From Brevundimonas sp. MYb52 (GTDB lineage: Bacteria > Pseudomonadota > Alphaproteobacteria > Caulobacterales > Caulobacteraceae), in NCBI RefSeq assembly GCF_002979535.1, contig NZ_PCPB01000008.1, positions 62,001-126,000 of the forward strand: a stretch of 64,000 nt of DNA. The letters run 5' to 3'. A program made the translations under genes and the position numbers. Shown in pieces: positions 26,609-36,869 of the stretch; positions within the stretch are counted from its first letter, which is position 1; the number at the start of each line of letters is the position of its first letter. The notes beneath the pieces are model-generated. The model searched no databases, was not told where the DNA came from, and saw nothing but the letters and a program-made list of their open reading frames with translations.

Positions 26609-27160
26609 ATGGCGGACAAGAAGCCCTGGGCCGAGGTCCAGTTCGAACGCAGCCTGTTCCGCGCCCGCTGGCTGATGGCCCCCTTCTATCTGGGCCTGGT
26701 CGCGGCTCTGGTCATGCTGCTGGCCGTCTTCGTGCGCGAGCTGATCTATTACGTGCCGCAGGCCTTCGTCATGGGGGAAGGCCACATGGGGTCCGACGGC
26801 GCCATCCTGGCCATCCTCAGCCTGGTGGACCTGTCCCTGGCGGGCAATCTGCTGCTGATCGTCATCTATTCCGGCTATGAGAACTTCGTCTCCAAGCTGG
26901 ATCTGGACGAGAACCACGTGGACCGCCCGCCGTGGATGGGCACGGTCGACTTCTCGGGTCTGAAGATGAAGCTGATCGCCTCCATCGTGGCGATCTCGGC
27001 CATCTATCTGCTCAAGAGCTTCATGAACATCGGCAAGCCGGGCGTGCCGCTGGACGAGGCCGGGTTGATGTGGGCGGTGATCATCCACCTGACCTTCGTG
27101 GCCTCGGGCGTCCTGCTGGCGGTCATGGACTGGGTCGCAGCGAAAACCGACAAGCACTAG
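26609..27160 (+). CDS. UPF0114 (YqhA-like) inner membrane protein
   Basis: A 183-residue protein of the YqhA/TIGR00645 family. Three to four membrane helices are visible: about 20-42 (LMAPFYLGLVAALVMLLAVFV), 65-92 (ILAILSLVDLSLAGNLLLIVIYSGYENFVS), 120-138 (KLIASIVAISAIYLLKSF) and 150-172. The YENFVSKLD segment and SGLKMKLIASIVAISAI are signature parts. Function is unknown. Its ATG follows pheT by two bases with GAGG upstream, so it is co-transcribed with PheRS. Its stop codon lies inside the stem of the operon terminator. Confidence 0.9.
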   Translation: MADKKPWAEVQFERSLFRARWLMAPFYLGLVAALVMLLAVFVRELIYYVPQAFVMGEGHMGSDGAILAILSLVDLSLAGNLLLIVIYSGYENFVSKLDLDENHVDRPPWMGTVDFSGLKMKLIASIVAISAIYLLKSFMNIGKPGVPLDEAGLMWAVIIHLTFVASGVLLAVMDWVAAKTDKH

Positions 27161-27185
27161 GGCGTAGCCCTAGTGTTTTCTTTTT
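27155..27185 (+). terminator. Terminator of the pheST operon overlapping the last stop codon
   Basis: CACTAGGGC (27155-27163) and GCCCTAGTG (27167-27175) form a perfect 9-bp stem with a GTA loop, then TTTTCTTTTT. The TAG stop of the UPF0114 gene (27158-27160) is part of the left arm. Confidence 0.95.
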
Positions 27186-27188
27186 GGG

Positions 27189-27220
27189 GTCTACCGCGCT
27201 TACGCGCTACTTGAGGCCCG
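27189..27220. repeat. Degenerate palindromic repeat after the pheST terminator
   Basis: GGTCTACCGCGC and GCGC-TACTTGAGGCCC form an imperfect hairpin that matches the short subtype seen before rpmI (read in reverse: GGGCCTCAAGTAGC to GCGGTAGACC). It looks like a diverged copy. Confidence 0.55.
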
Positions 27221-27407
27221 TGACGCTTCGTCCATGAGGTTTGGGGTGGGGTTGGCCTTTTGACAAAGGCTTGATCGCGGCGGGCGGCGTCGAATACGGC
27301 CAGGCAAGGTTCGGTTAACCTTAAAGCCCCAAGGCTGCCGCAAAAGACACGGACGGTAGGCCAAGCCCGCGACGATGGGCGACCCGTCCTCTGTCAGGAG
27401 CTTCGAC

Positions 27408-28031
27408 ATGCATCGCCGCCAACTGATCCGCACCAGCCTTGGTCTCGCCGCCGCCGGCGCCCTGCCCGCGGGCCTGGGGGCCTGCGCTTCGACGCGCCAG
27501 CCGACTGACCCCAACTATCCGATCGCTTCGGATCAGAACGCCCAGGCCTATACCTTTGACGAGCTGGTCGCGGCCGGCTCGCGCGAGATGGGTATCGCCG
27601 CCGAGGCCATGGGCTCGGCCATCGAGCGCATCTTCGCCGAACAGGGCGACCGCCCGACCGCCTATATCGCCGGCGAGGAAGCCGCCGGGGCCGCCGTCGT
27701 GGGCGTGCGCTATGGTCGCGGCGCCCTGCACATGAAGGACCTGTCGGCCTCGCAGGAGGTCTTCTGGCAGGGGGCTTCGATCGGCTGGGACGTGGGCGGC
27801 AACGCCAGCCGGGTCTTCACCCTGGTCTACGGCCTCTATCACCCGGACATGCTCTATCGCCGCTATCCCGGCGTCGAGGGCTCGGCCTATCTGGTCGCTG
27901 GTCTGGGCGTGAACTACCAGCGCGCGGACGGCATCGTCCTGGCCCCCATCCGCACCGGCGTCGGCCTGCGCCTGGGCGCCAATGTCGGCACCATGAGCTA
28001 CAGCCGTCAGCGGAATTTGTTGCCCTTCTAA
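27408..28031 (+). CDS. DUF1134 / EipA-like envelope protein
   Basis: A 207-residue DUF1134 protein. The Brucella member EipA is a secreted periplasmic beta-barrel-like protein needed for cell envelope integrity. The N-terminus MHRRQLIRTSLGLAAAGALPAGLGAC is a signal with paired arginines and ends in LGAC, a possible lipobox, so it may be an outer-membrane or inner-membrane lipoprotein here. The domain spans about 45-205, with YTFDELVAAGSREMG, GVRYGRGALHMK, GWDVGGNASRVFTLVYGL and the end SYSRQRNLLPF. CAGGAG lies seven bases before the ATG at 27408. It stands alone and is followed by two palindromic repeats. Confidence 0.85.
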   Translation: MHRRQLIRTSLGLAAAGALPAGLGACASTRQPTDPNYPIASDQNAQAYTFDELVAAGSREMGIAAEAMGSAIERIFAEQGDRPTAYIAGEEAAGAAVVGVRYGRGALHMKDLSASQEVFWQGASIGWDVGGNASRVFTLVYGLYHPDMLYRRYPGVEGSAYLVAGLGVNYQRADGIVLAPIRTGVGLRLGANVGTMSYSRQRNLLPF

Positions 28032-28041
28032 GAAGGAAGGG

Positions 28042-28081
28042 ACGCTAGCGCTCGGCCCGCGGGGCCTCGCTGCTTGAGCCG
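28042..28081. repeat. Palindromic repeat, first of a tandem pair
   Basis: A 40-bp element, GACGCTAGCGCTC, core GGCCCGCGGGGCC, end CGCTGCTTGAGCC. The second copy begins 10 bases later in the same orientation. Confidence 0.88.
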
Positions 28082-28091
28082 CATTTTTGGG

Positions 28092-28131
28092 CGCTAGCGT
28101 CCGCCGCGCGGCGGCGGACTGCTTGAGCGCA
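28092..28131. repeat. Palindromic repeat, second of a tandem pair
   Basis: A 40-bp element, GCGCTAGCGTCC, core GCCGCGCGGCGGC, end ACTGCTTGAGCGC. The remaining bases up to the next gene (28132-28205) show nothing else. Confidence 0.88.
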
Positions 28132-28205
28132 GAAGGGCGCGCGAAGCGCCAGGCCGCGTCGGGTCGAGAAGGCGGAGCCTTCTGACCGCGGCCCGCCGAG
28201 AATGC

Positions 28206-29090
28206 TCATTCGCCCTGGCGGATGAGCGCCTCCAACCCCTCGCGCCAGTTTCGATACTTGGGTCGCCAGCCCAGCTCGGCCTTGGCGCGGGCGTTCGAGA
28301 GGCGCTTGTTGTCATTGTAGAAACGCCGCATGGCGTCCGACACCGACGGGTCGTCCAGCGAGACTTCGGGCGGGACGGGCAGGCCGAGGCGCGCCGCCGC
28401 CCCGGTCATCACCACGTCGGCGGCGGCCGGTTCGTCGTCGGCTAAGGTGTAGGCGCGGCCCGGATGCGGGCGGGCCATGGAGGCGAAGAAGCCGGCCACG
28501 GCGTCCTCGACATGGATGCGGTTGAACACCTGGCCGGGCTTTTTCACCAAGCGCGCGGTGCCGTCGCGCAGGCGGTCCAGCGGCGAACGGCCGGGGCCGT
28601 AGATGGCGGGGAGGCGGAAGATCTGCACCGTCAGACCCATGCCGCGCCCGGCGTCCAGCCAGTCCTGCTCGGCGCGCACGCGGCGCGCGCCCTCCAGACT
28701 GGCGGCGTTCAGTTCATCATCTTCGAAGGCCCAGCCGCCCGCCCGGTCGCCATAGACGGCGGTCGAAGAGACATAGCCGATCCAGTCGGGATAGGCCTGG
28801 GCGGCGCTGATGGCCGGGACCAGGGCCTTCAAGCCGGGGCAGCCGGCGCCGTCAGGGGCGGCGGTGATCAGGATGGCCGAGGCGCTGGCCACGGCGGCCT
28901 GCAAGGCGGCTCCGTCGGTCGGGTCGACGGCGATGGCGCCCGCCGCCGTCAGCTCTGCGCGGCGCTCTGGATCGCGCGAGGTGGCGAAGGCCCGCCCGCC
29001 ACGTCGGAGGACCTCGCGCGCCGCCTCAAGCCCGAGATAGCCGCCGCCGAAGACCAGAAGCGAAGGGGCGGCGGGGGCAGGCTGGGTCAT
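28206..29090 (-). CDS. NAD-dependent epimerase/dehydratase family protein (YeeZ-like)
   Basis: A 294-residue Rossmann-fold protein. The nucleotide loop is VFGGGYLGLEAAREVLRRG (about residues 13-31). YVSSTAVYGDRAGG is the usual Ser/Tyr active-site stretch of extended SDR proteins, and RLPAIYGPGRSPLDRL and NRIHVEDAV fit the YeeZ-type subgroup. Substrate is unknown. It follows sqdB by 23 bases on the same strand, so the two are probably co-transcribed. That hints at a sugar-nucleotide or glycolipid substrate but does not prove it. Confidence 0.85.
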   Translation of the reverse strand: MTQPAPAAPSLLVFGGGYLGLEAAREVLRRGGRAFATSRDPERRAELTAAGAIAVDPTDGAALQAAVASASAILITAAPDGAGCPGLKALVPAISAAQAYPDWIGYVSSTAVYGDRAGGWAFEDDELNAASLEGARRVRAEQDWLDAGRGMGLTVQIFRLPAIYGPGRSPLDRLRDGTARLVKKPGQVFNRIHVEDAVAGFFASMARPHPGRAYTLADDEPAAADVVMTGAAARLGLPVPPEVSLDDPSVSDAMRRFYNDNKRLSNARAKAELGWRPKYRNWREGLEALIRQGE

Positions 29091-29113
29091 GGCGGTCCGG
29101 TCAGACGATACGA

Positions 29114-30337
29114 TCAGGCGGTCTTGGCGACGGCGGGGGCGGGGTCCGTCCCCTGAGACTGCAGCGCTTGGGCGCGCTTGCCGTTCCAGGTGGAGACGCA
29201 GGGGATCTTGGTCCGGTCGGCGCGGTCGGCGTAGCGGCGGGCGATGTCGGTGACATCGGCCATCAGACCCTCGGCCAGGGTGATCGGCTTCAGCCCCAGG
29301 TCGCGGAACTGGTCATTGGCGACGACCAGTTCATTCTCGTCGGCTTCCTGACGCGGGTTGGCGACATTGTGGACCTCGGCGCCGGTCATGTCGGCGACCA
29401 TCTGAGCCAGATCGCGGACGCGGCGGCTTTCGGTCATCTGGTTGAGGATCTTGACCCGGTCGCCGGACTTGGGCGGGTTGTTCAGGGCCAGCTCGACGCA
29501 GCGCACGGTGTCCTGGATATGGATGAAGGCCCGTGTCTGGCCGCCCGAGCCGTGCACCGTCAGCGGATAGCCAAGCGCGCCCTGCATCAGGAAACGGTTC
29601 AGCACCGTGCCGTAGTCGCCGTCATAGTCGAAGCGGTTGATGAGGCGCTCGTCCAGACGGGTTTCCTCGGTCTGGGCGCCCCAGACGATGCCCTGATGCA
29701 GGTCGGTGATCCGCAGGGCGTCGTTGCGGGCGTAGAACTGGAACAGCAGGGCGTCCTGCGTCTTGGTCATGTGATAGATGCTGCCCGGATTGGGCGGGAA
29801 CAGGATCTCCTGCTCGGTCGGGCCGTGGTCGGTGTCCACCGTGACCTTCAGATAGCCCTCGGGGATGCGCAGACCGGCGGTGGTGTAGCCATAGACCCCC
29901 ATGGTCCCCAGGTGGGCCAGGTGGACGTCGCGCCCGCTCTCGACGATGGCGGCCAGCAGGTGGTGGGTGGCGTTGATATTGTTGTCGACGGTGTAGAGCT
30001 TGTGCCGCGCCGACTTCATCGAATAGGGGGCGGCGCGCTGTTCGGCGAAGTGGACGACGCTGTCGGGGCCCCAGTCCTTGATCAGGGCGACCAGGCGGTC
30101 GAACTCCTGGCCCACCGTCATGTTGACGAAGTCGATGTCGCGGCCCGAGACCTCTTTCCACGCGGCGATGCGCTCGCCCATGGTGCGGATGGGGGTCAGG
30201 GACTGGACCTCCAGCTCATTGTCGATGTTGCGGCGGCTGAGGTTGTCGACGATCAGCACCTCCCAGCCGCGCGCCGACAGGTGCAGGGCCGTGGGCCAGC
30301 CGCAGAAGCCGTCGCCGCCCAGGATCATCACGCGCAT
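29114..30337 (-). CDS. sqdB: UDP-sulfoquinovose synthase
   Basis: A 407-residue extended SDR enzyme that turns UDP-glucose and sulfite into UDP-sulfoquinovose, the head-group donor of the sulfolipid SQDG. It matches plant SQD1 throughout: GGDGFCGWPTALHLS, DNLSRRNIDNEL, SLTPI, DSVVHFAEQRAAPYSM, LGTMGVYG, the catalytic YHMTK, TDLHQGIVWG, LNRFLMQGALGYPLTVHGSGGQTR and NPRQEADENE. The matching sulfoquinovosyl transferase is not in the window. galU, which supplies UDP-glucose, is encoded about 0.7 kb upstream on the same strand, separated by a GNAT gene. The presence of this gene fits the sulfolipids known from Brevundimonas. Confidence 0.94.
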   Translation of the reverse strand: MRVMILGGDGFCGWPTALHLSARGWEVLIVDNLSRRNIDNELEVQSLTPIRTMGERIAAWKEVSGRDIDFVNMTVGQEFDRLVALIKDWGPDSVVHFAEQRAAPYSMKSARHKLYTVDNNINATHHLLAAIVESGRDVHLAHLGTMGVYGYTTAGLRIPEGYLKVTVDTDHGPTEQEILFPPNPGSIYHMTKTQDALLFQFYARNDALRITDLHQGIVWGAQTEETRLDERLINRFDYDGDYGTVLNRFLMQGALGYPLTVHGSGGQTRAFIHIQDTVRCVELALNNPPKSGDRVKILNQMTESRRVRDLAQMVADMTGAEVHNVANPRQEADENELVVANDQFRDLGLKPITLAEGLMADVTDIARRYADRADRTKIPCVSTWNGKRAQALQSQGTDPAPAVAKTA

Positions 30338-30629
30338 CAGTCGAACCCTCGTATCAACATCCTGTAATGCCTAGCCGAAGGCGCGCGGGGGTGAAAGCGC
30401 GGCGCTTGGGCGCGGATCGACGGCGGAGTGAAAAAACAGAGTCTAAAGAGTCTAATTGGTCTGAAATCAGAGGCCGGGATCAGGCCGGCAGGCCTGATCA
30501 AGAGAGCATGGCGCGGGGCGAAGGGGTGGCGCGTTCAAGAGGGCGGGCGTGGCCCAAGGTCGCTGATTTTCAGGGATTGGCGGGCCTTGATGTGACGGCG
30601 GCGGCGCTTCTTCGCTCCGACCGGTCGCT
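30338..30629. other. Intergenic region between the GNAT gene and sqdB
   Basis: About 290 bases with no convincing gene. A 98-codon frame on the plus strand is arginine-rich, lacks family resemblance and has no ribosome site. The stretch holds the leader and presumably the promoter of sqdB. A short A/T-richer patch with a repeated AGTCTAA (near 30440-30462) stands out from the GC-rich surroundings. Confidence 0.5.
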
Positions 30630-31061
30630 CTATCTGCCCAGGGCCATGAGGATCAGCGGATAGGGGCGGCCCGCGTCGTCGGTCTCGGCGCGGTCCACGG
30701 CCTGGAAGCCCAGGCGCTCGTAGAAGGCGCGGGCGCCGGGATTGTCTTCGTTGACGCTGAGACGCTGGGCGCCCAGCGACAGGGCGTGATCGACCAGCCG
30801 GCGCCCGATGCCGGATCGGTGCAGGCGGGGGTCCACGAACAGGGCCGCCAGTTCATCATCGGACAGGCCGAGGAAGGCGACCGGCGCGCCGTCCTGTTCC
30901 CAGGCCCAGAGGTTGGGGTCGCCGCTGCCCAGCCAGGCGGCGACGTCGGTTTCGATGCCGTCGATGGCCTCGGGCGTCAGGAAGTGGTGGGTCGCCTCGA
31001 CCGCGCGCCGCCAGACGGCGGTGAGGGCGGCGGCGTCGGTCGGCGTCACCGGGCGGATCAC
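30630..31061 (-). CDS. GNAT family N-acetyltransferase
   Basis: A 143-residue acetyltransferase. The acetyl-CoA loop is DPRLHRSGIGRRLVDHAL (about residues 74-91) and the C-terminal NPGARAFYERLGFQAVDR is the standard beta6-alpha4 end. Several such proteins (PhnO/YjaB-like) act on small amines or thiols; the substrate is unknown here. Its GTG start at 31061 overlaps the galU stop (GTGA), so it is translated from the galU message. Confidence 0.87.
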   Translation of the reverse strand: MIRPVTPTDAAALTAVWRRAVEATHHFLTPEAIDGIETDVAAWLGSGDPNLWAWEQDGAPVAFLGLSDDELAALFVDPRLHRSGIGRRLVDHALSLGAQRLSVNEDNPGARAFYERLGFQAVDRAETDDAGRPYPLILMALGR

Positions 31062-31936
31062 AGCAGGCTTTCCAGCGCCGCGCGGGCGGCGTCCTTCAAG
31101 TCGGGGCGTTTCAGGGCCAGGGCGAGGTTGGCGCGCAGCAGGCCGATCTTGTCGCCGCAGTCGTGGGTCACGCCTTCATATTCATAGGCGGTGAAGACCT
31201 GCGTCTTCATCAGGCGGTCCATGGCGTCGGTCAGCTGGATTTCGCCGCCGGCGCCGCTTTCCTGGGTTTCCAGCAGGTCGAAGATTTCCGGTTGCAGGAT
31301 GTAGCGGCCCGAGATCGACATATTGGACGGGGCCGTGCCCTGTTTCGGCTTTTCGACCATGCCCTTCATGGCGAAGCGGCGACCGTCCTGGCTTGAGGGA
31401 TCGATGATGCCGTATTTGTGGGTGTCGGCCTCCGGCACGGCCTCGACGCCGATGACATTGCCGCCGACCTCGGCATAGAGGTCCGCCAACTGCTTCAGGG
31501 CGCCCGGCTGCGAATCGACGATGACGTCGGGCAGGATGACGGCGAAGGGCTCGTGGCCGATGATGTCGCGGGCGCACCAGACGGCGTGGCCCAGGCCCTT
31601 GGGCTGCATCTGGCGGGTGAAGCTCATCTCGCCGGCGGTGGCCAGTTCGGCGTTCATGGCCGCCAGAATCTCGGTCTTGCCCTTGGCCAGAAGCTGGGCC
31701 TCCAGCTCGATCTGGTGGTCGAAATAGTCCTCGATGGCCTGCTTGGCGCGGCCGGTGACGAAGACGATGTGCTCGATCCCCGCCTCGCGCGCCTCTTCGA
31801 CGATGTAGGACAGGATCGGCCGGTCGACGACGTTGAGCAGCTCCTTCGGCGTGGTCTTGGTGCCGGGCAGGACACGGGTGCCCAGACCAGCCACAGGGAG
31901 AACCGCCTTGCGAAGGCGCGCGGGGGAAGTCGTCAT
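31058..31936 (-). CDS. galU: UTP-glucose-1-phosphate uridylyltransferase
   Basis: A 292-residue nucleotidyltransferase making UDP-glucose, used for exopolysaccharide, glycolipid and (through sqdB) sulfolipid synthesis. The start RKAVLPVAGLGTRVLPGTKTTPKELL is the nucleotide-binding signature; VEKPKQGTAPSNMSISGRYIL and GGEIQLTDAM are typical. The ATG at 31936 has AGGA upstream, whereas a longer frame would extend through non-conserved residues. It overlaps the GNAT gene and lies downstream of glmS in the same direction. Confidence 0.95.
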   Translation of the reverse strand: MTTSPARLRKAVLPVAGLGTRVLPGTKTTPKELLNVVDRPILSYIVEEAREAGIEHIVFVTGRAKQAIEDYFDHQIELEAQLLAKGKTEILAAMNAELATAGEMSFTRQMQPKGLGHAVWCARDIIGHEPFAVILPDVIVDSQPGALKQLADLYAEVGGNVIGVEAVPEADTHKYGIIDPSSQDGRRFAMKGMVEKPKQGTAPSNMSISGRYILQPEIFDLLETQESGAGGEIQLTDAMDRLMKTQVFTAYEYEGVTHDCGDKIGLLRANLALALKRPDLKDAARAALESLL

Positions 31937-32034
31937 CAGTCGTCCTGAAACAGCCGTTGGGCGCCTGTCATAGGCGCAAACCGTGACGGTTCCAAACGTG
32001 AGGGAGCGAAGCGGGTTGCATCCGAGCACGTCAG

Positions 32035-32057
32035 CCTTCTCCCACAAGGGGAGAAGG
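32035..32057. repeat. Hairpin repeat CCTTCTCCC/GGGGAGAAGG after glmS
   Basis: A 23-bp palindrome with CCTTCTCC arms. Its reverse complement is identical, base for base, to the left arm of the large element at 56.744 kb, so it is a half-copy of that dispersed repeat. No T tract follows. Confidence 0.8.
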
Positions 32058-32066
32058 AACCGCGTG

Positions 32067-33881
<1,815 letters not shown>

Positions 33882-34072
33882 ATGGTCTGCTCCGGTGAAG
33901 GGGCCGGGCGGTCGCGCTTTGCGCGACGCCGCCGTAAGAGGTAAGCGAGAGGGTTCCGCCCGTCTCGCCCTTTGAGTTTGATCTAGGGGAAGCGTGGACC
34001 GGCGACATCAAAAAATGGGTTTCGGAAGGTTTCTTTGCAAACCCGACGGGCCGCCAGCGAAGGACGACGCCC

Positions 34073-35425
34073 TTGGGCGAGAGAAAATACTTCGGTACCG
34101 ACGGCATTCGCGGCCGGGCCAACACCCATCCGATGACGGCCGAGGTCGCGCTGCGGGTCGGGTTGGCGGCGGGCAAGCTGTTCCGCACCGACGATGATCG
34201 TCGCCATCTGGTGGTGATCGGCAAGGACACGCGCCTGTCTGGCTACATGATCGAACCGGCGCTTGTGGCCGGTCTGGCCAGTGTGGGCATGGACGTGCGC
34301 ACATTCGGTCCCCTGCCGACGCCGGGCGTGGCCATGATGACGCGCTCGATGCGCGCCGATCTGGGCATCATGATCTCGGCCTCGCACAACGACTATGCCG
34401 ACAACGGCATCAAGCTGTTCGGGCCGGACGGCTACAAGCTGTCGGACGAGATCGAGCTGAAGATCGAGGCCATGATGGACGAGGGCCTGAATCAGGACCT
34501 GGCCCCGGCCAACAAGCTGGGCCGGGTCAAGCGCATCGACGACGCCCCGCCGCGCTACATCGAGATCGCCAAGTCGGCCTTCCCCAAACGTCTCAGCCTC
34601 AAGGGCCTGCGCATCGCCATCGACTGCGCCAATGGCGCCGGTTACCGCGTCGCGCCGACCACGCTTTACGAGCTGGGGGCCGAGGTCTTCCCCGTCGGGG
34701 TCGAGCCGAACGGCCTGAACATCAACGCCGACTGCGGCTCGACCCATCCCGAGGCCGTGTCCGAGGCGGTGAAACGCTATCGTTGCGACATCGGCATCGC
34801 CCTGGACGGCGACGCCGATCGGGTCATCATCTGCGACGAGAAGGGCCATGTGGTCGACGGCGACCAGATCATGGCCCTGATCGGTCTGGACTGGGCCAAG
34901 CGCGGGCGCCTGAACGGCAAGGGGGTGGTGGCCACCGTCATGTCCAACCTGGGGCTTGAGCGCCGTCTGCAATCCGAGGGCCTGACGCTGGAGCGGACCA
35001 AGGTGGGCGACCGCTACGTCATGGAGCGGATGCGCGCGGGCGGCTTCAACATCGGCGGCGAGCAGTCGGGCCACATCATCCTGAAGGACCACGCCACGAC
35101 CGGCGACGGCCTGATGGCGGCCCTGCAGGTGCTGGCGGTCCTGGTCGAACAGGAGGTGCCGATGAGCGAGCTGGCGCGCCAGTTCGAGCCGGTGCCGCAA
35201 CTGCTGCAGAACGTCCGCTACAGCGCCGGCAAGCCGCTGGAAGACGAGAAGGTCAAGGCGGCTATGGCCGAGGCGGAGGCCGCCCTGAAGGGCGCGGGCC
35301 GCCTGCTGGTGCGTCCGTCCGGCACTGAAAAACTGATCCGCGTCATGGCCGAGGGCGATGACGAGGCCCTGGTCAAGCGCGTGGTCGCCGAGGTCTCGGC
35401 GGCGGTGAAGGCGGCGGGTCAGTAA
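34073..35425 (+). CDS. glmM: Phosphoglucosamine mutase
   Basis: A 450-residue alpha-D-phosphohexomutase converting glucosamine-6-phosphate to glucosamine-1-phosphate, the step after GlmS. It starts [21 protein letters not shown]. The phosphoserine loop is [17 protein letters not shown] (about residues 100-116), metal binding is LDGDADRV, and the phosphate-binding end is [15 protein letters not shown]. The initiator appears to be TTG at 34073, eight bases after AAGGA; no ATG fits. It is divergent from glmS. Confidence 0.96.
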   Translation: MGERKYFGTDGIRGRANTHPMTAEVALRVGLAAGKLFRTDDDRRHLVVIGKDTRLSGYMIEPALVAGLASVGMDVRTFGPLPTPGVAMMTRSMRADLGIMISASHNDYADNGIKLFGPDGYKLSDEIELKIEAMMDEGLNQDLAPANKLGRVKRIDDAPPRYIEIAKSAFPKRLSLKGLRIAIDCANGAGYRVAPTTLYELGAEVFPVGVEPNGLNINADCGSTHPEAVSEAVKRYRCDIGIALDGDADRVIICDEKGHVVDGDQIMALIGLDWAKRGRLNGKGVVATVMSNLGLERRLQSEGLTLERTKVGDRYVMERMRAGGFNIGGEQSGHIILKDHATTGDGLMAALQVLAVLVEQEVPMSELARQFEPVPQLLQNVRYSAGKPLEDEKVKAAMAEAEAALKGAGRLLVRPSGTEKLIRVMAEGDDEALVKRVVAEVSAAVKAAGQ

Positions 35426-35431
35426 GAGATC

Positions 35432-35456
35432 GGCGGGCGCCGAAACGGCGCCCGCC
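35432..35456. other. GC-rich stem-loop between convergent glmM and PLP-enzyme gene
   Basis: GGCGGGCGCCG (35432-35442) and CGGCGCCCGCC (35446-35456) form a perfect 11-bp stem with an AAA loop between two convergent genes. Neither side has a T tract, so any termination would need Rho or would be weak. Confidence 0.6.
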
Positions 35457-35463
35457 AAGCGCC

Positions 35464-36750
35464 TCAGATCGCGGCCAGGGCCTGTTGCAGGTCGGCCCAC
35501 AGGTCCTCGACGTTCTCGATGCCGACCGACAGGCGCACCAGGTTGTCGCCGATGCCGCTGCGGGCCTTGGCTTCGGGCGTATAGTCCGAATGGGTCATGC
35601 TGGAGGGGTGCGAGGCCAGGCTCTCGGCGCCGCCCAGGCTGACGGCCAGCTTGAACAGGCGAAGCGCGTTCAGCATGCGGAAGGCTTCGGCCTCGCCGCC
35701 GGGAAGCTCCAGCGAGAAGGTCGAGCCCGAGCCCTTGCACTGGGCCGCGAAGATGGCCTGCTGTTCGGGCGAGGCGTCCGGCCCGCCGGCGGTCAGGACG
35801 GCGCTGACCCGCGGATCGGCGCGCAGGCGCTCGGCCAGGATCAGGGCGTTCTCCTGGGCCCGCTCCATGCGGATATGCAGGGTCTCAAGGCTGCGCAGCA
35901 GCAGCCAGGCCGTGTGCGGATCGGTGGTGGTGCCGCAGATGGTGCGCATTTCGCCGACCCGCGCCATCAGGTCGGCTGCGCCCATGCAGCCGCCCGCAAT
36001 CAGGTCGGAATGGCCGCCGACATACTTGGTCAGCGAATAGAGGACGAGGTCGGCGCCCAGCTCCAGCGGGCTCTGCCACAGGGGGCCGAGGAAGGTGTTG
36101 TCCACCGCCACGATCGGGCGCTCGGCCTGATCCACGGCCTTGGCGCCGGCCACGGCGCGGGCGATGTCGACCAGCTGGTTGGTCGGGTTGGCCGGGGTCT
36201 CCAGATAGACGGCGGCGAGGCGACCGCCCGTCGTTTTCGCCTCGGCGGCGGCGGCGACCATGGCGGCGTCCAGGGCGTCGGCGCCCTCGGCGGCGGGCAC
36301 GCTGATCGCCTTGACGCCGTAGCGGGGCAGGATGCGGTCGAACAGGTATTCGGTGCCGCCATAGGCCGGGGCCGTATAGAGGATGACGTCGCCGGGCCGC
36401 ACCACAGCGAGCATGGCGGTCGAGATGGCGGCCATGCCGGTCGAGAAGACCAGGGCCTTGTCGGCCTTGTCCCAGACGGCGAGGCGGTCCTCGAGGATTT
36501 CCAGATTGGGGTTGTTGATGCGCGAATAGATCAGGCCGAGCGCCTCGTCCGGGTCGCGCTGACGCAGGCCGTAGGCGACCTCGAAGAAGCGCTTGCCGTC
36601 CTCGGCCGACTTGAAGACGAAGGTGGACGACTGGAACAGGGGGGCCTTGATCGCGCCTTCCGACAGGGCCGGATCATAGCCATAGCCCATCATCAGGGTT
36701 TCAGGCGCGAGGGTGCGATCCCCAAGGACGCGGGTGCGGTGACGGTTCAT
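35464..36750 (-). CDS. Cystathionine gamma-synthase/methionine gamma-lyase family PLP enzyme
   Basis: A 428-residue Cys/Met-metabolism PLP-dependent enzyme. The PLP lysine is in YSLTKYVGGHSDLIAGG. FSTGMAAISTAMLAVVRPGD, PAYGGTEYLFD, YLETPANPTN and the C-terminal FKLAVSLGGAESLASHPSSMTH are the family markers. Exact activity (cystathionine synthesis, cystathionine cleavage or methionine gamma-lyase) cannot be read from motifs alone. The long N-terminus (RTLAPETLMMGYGYDPALSEGAIKAPLFQSSTF) resembles the cystathionine gamma-synthase-like group in alphaproteobacteria. GGAGAGGAAA precedes the start. It follows an FAD-binding protein gene by 119 bases in the same direction. No SAM-II riboswitch was seen upstream. 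Confidence 0.88.
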   Translation of the reverse strand: MNRHRTRVLGDRTLAPETLMMGYGYDPALSEGAIKAPLFQSSTFVFKSAEDGKRFFEVAYGLRQRDPDEALGLIYSRINNPNLEILEDRLAVWDKADKALVFSTGMAAISTAMLAVVRPGDVILYTAPAYGGTEYLFDRILPRYGVKAISVPAAEGADALDAAMVAAAAEAKTTGGRLAAVYLETPANPTNQLVDIARAVAGAKAVDQAERPIVAVDNTFLGPLWQSPLELGADLVLYSLTKYVGGHSDLIAGGCMGAADLMARVGEMRTICGTTTDPHTAWLLLRSLETLHIRMERAQENALILAERLRADPRVSAVLTAGGPDASPEQQAIFAAQCKGSGSTFSLELPGGEAEAFRMLNALRLFKLAVSLGGAESLASHPSSMTHSDYTPEAKARSGIGDNLVRLSVGIENVEDLWADLQQALAAI

Positions 36751-36869
36751 TTTTTTGTTTCCTCTCCTGAGGCGGTGATAGCCGACCCGAGAAAGGCCCG
36801 CCAGCCGCCAAGTCGTTGAGAGGAAGTCGCAGATTGGTGGAAGTTTCGACCGTCGGGAAGGAGCTTGGA

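Noticed and set aside
30367..30663. A 98-codon plus-strand frame between sqdB and the GNAT gene
   Set aside because: Arginine-rich, no family, overlaps the GNAT gene end on the other strand and lacks a ribosome site.
33882..34072. glmS ribozyme or other riboswitch in the glmS-glmM divergent region
   Set aside because: Only a simple GTCGCGC/GCGCGAC hairpin is visible; the ribozyme core is absent and it is not expected in this group.
35432..35456. Intrinsic terminator after glmM
   Set aside because: The stem is perfect but there is no T tract on either strand, so it is recorded only as a stem-loop.
36751..36869. Possible SAM-II riboswitch ahead of the gamma-family PLP enzyme
   Set aside because: The leader has a good ribosome site, but I could not find the conserved SAM-II pseudoknot segments.
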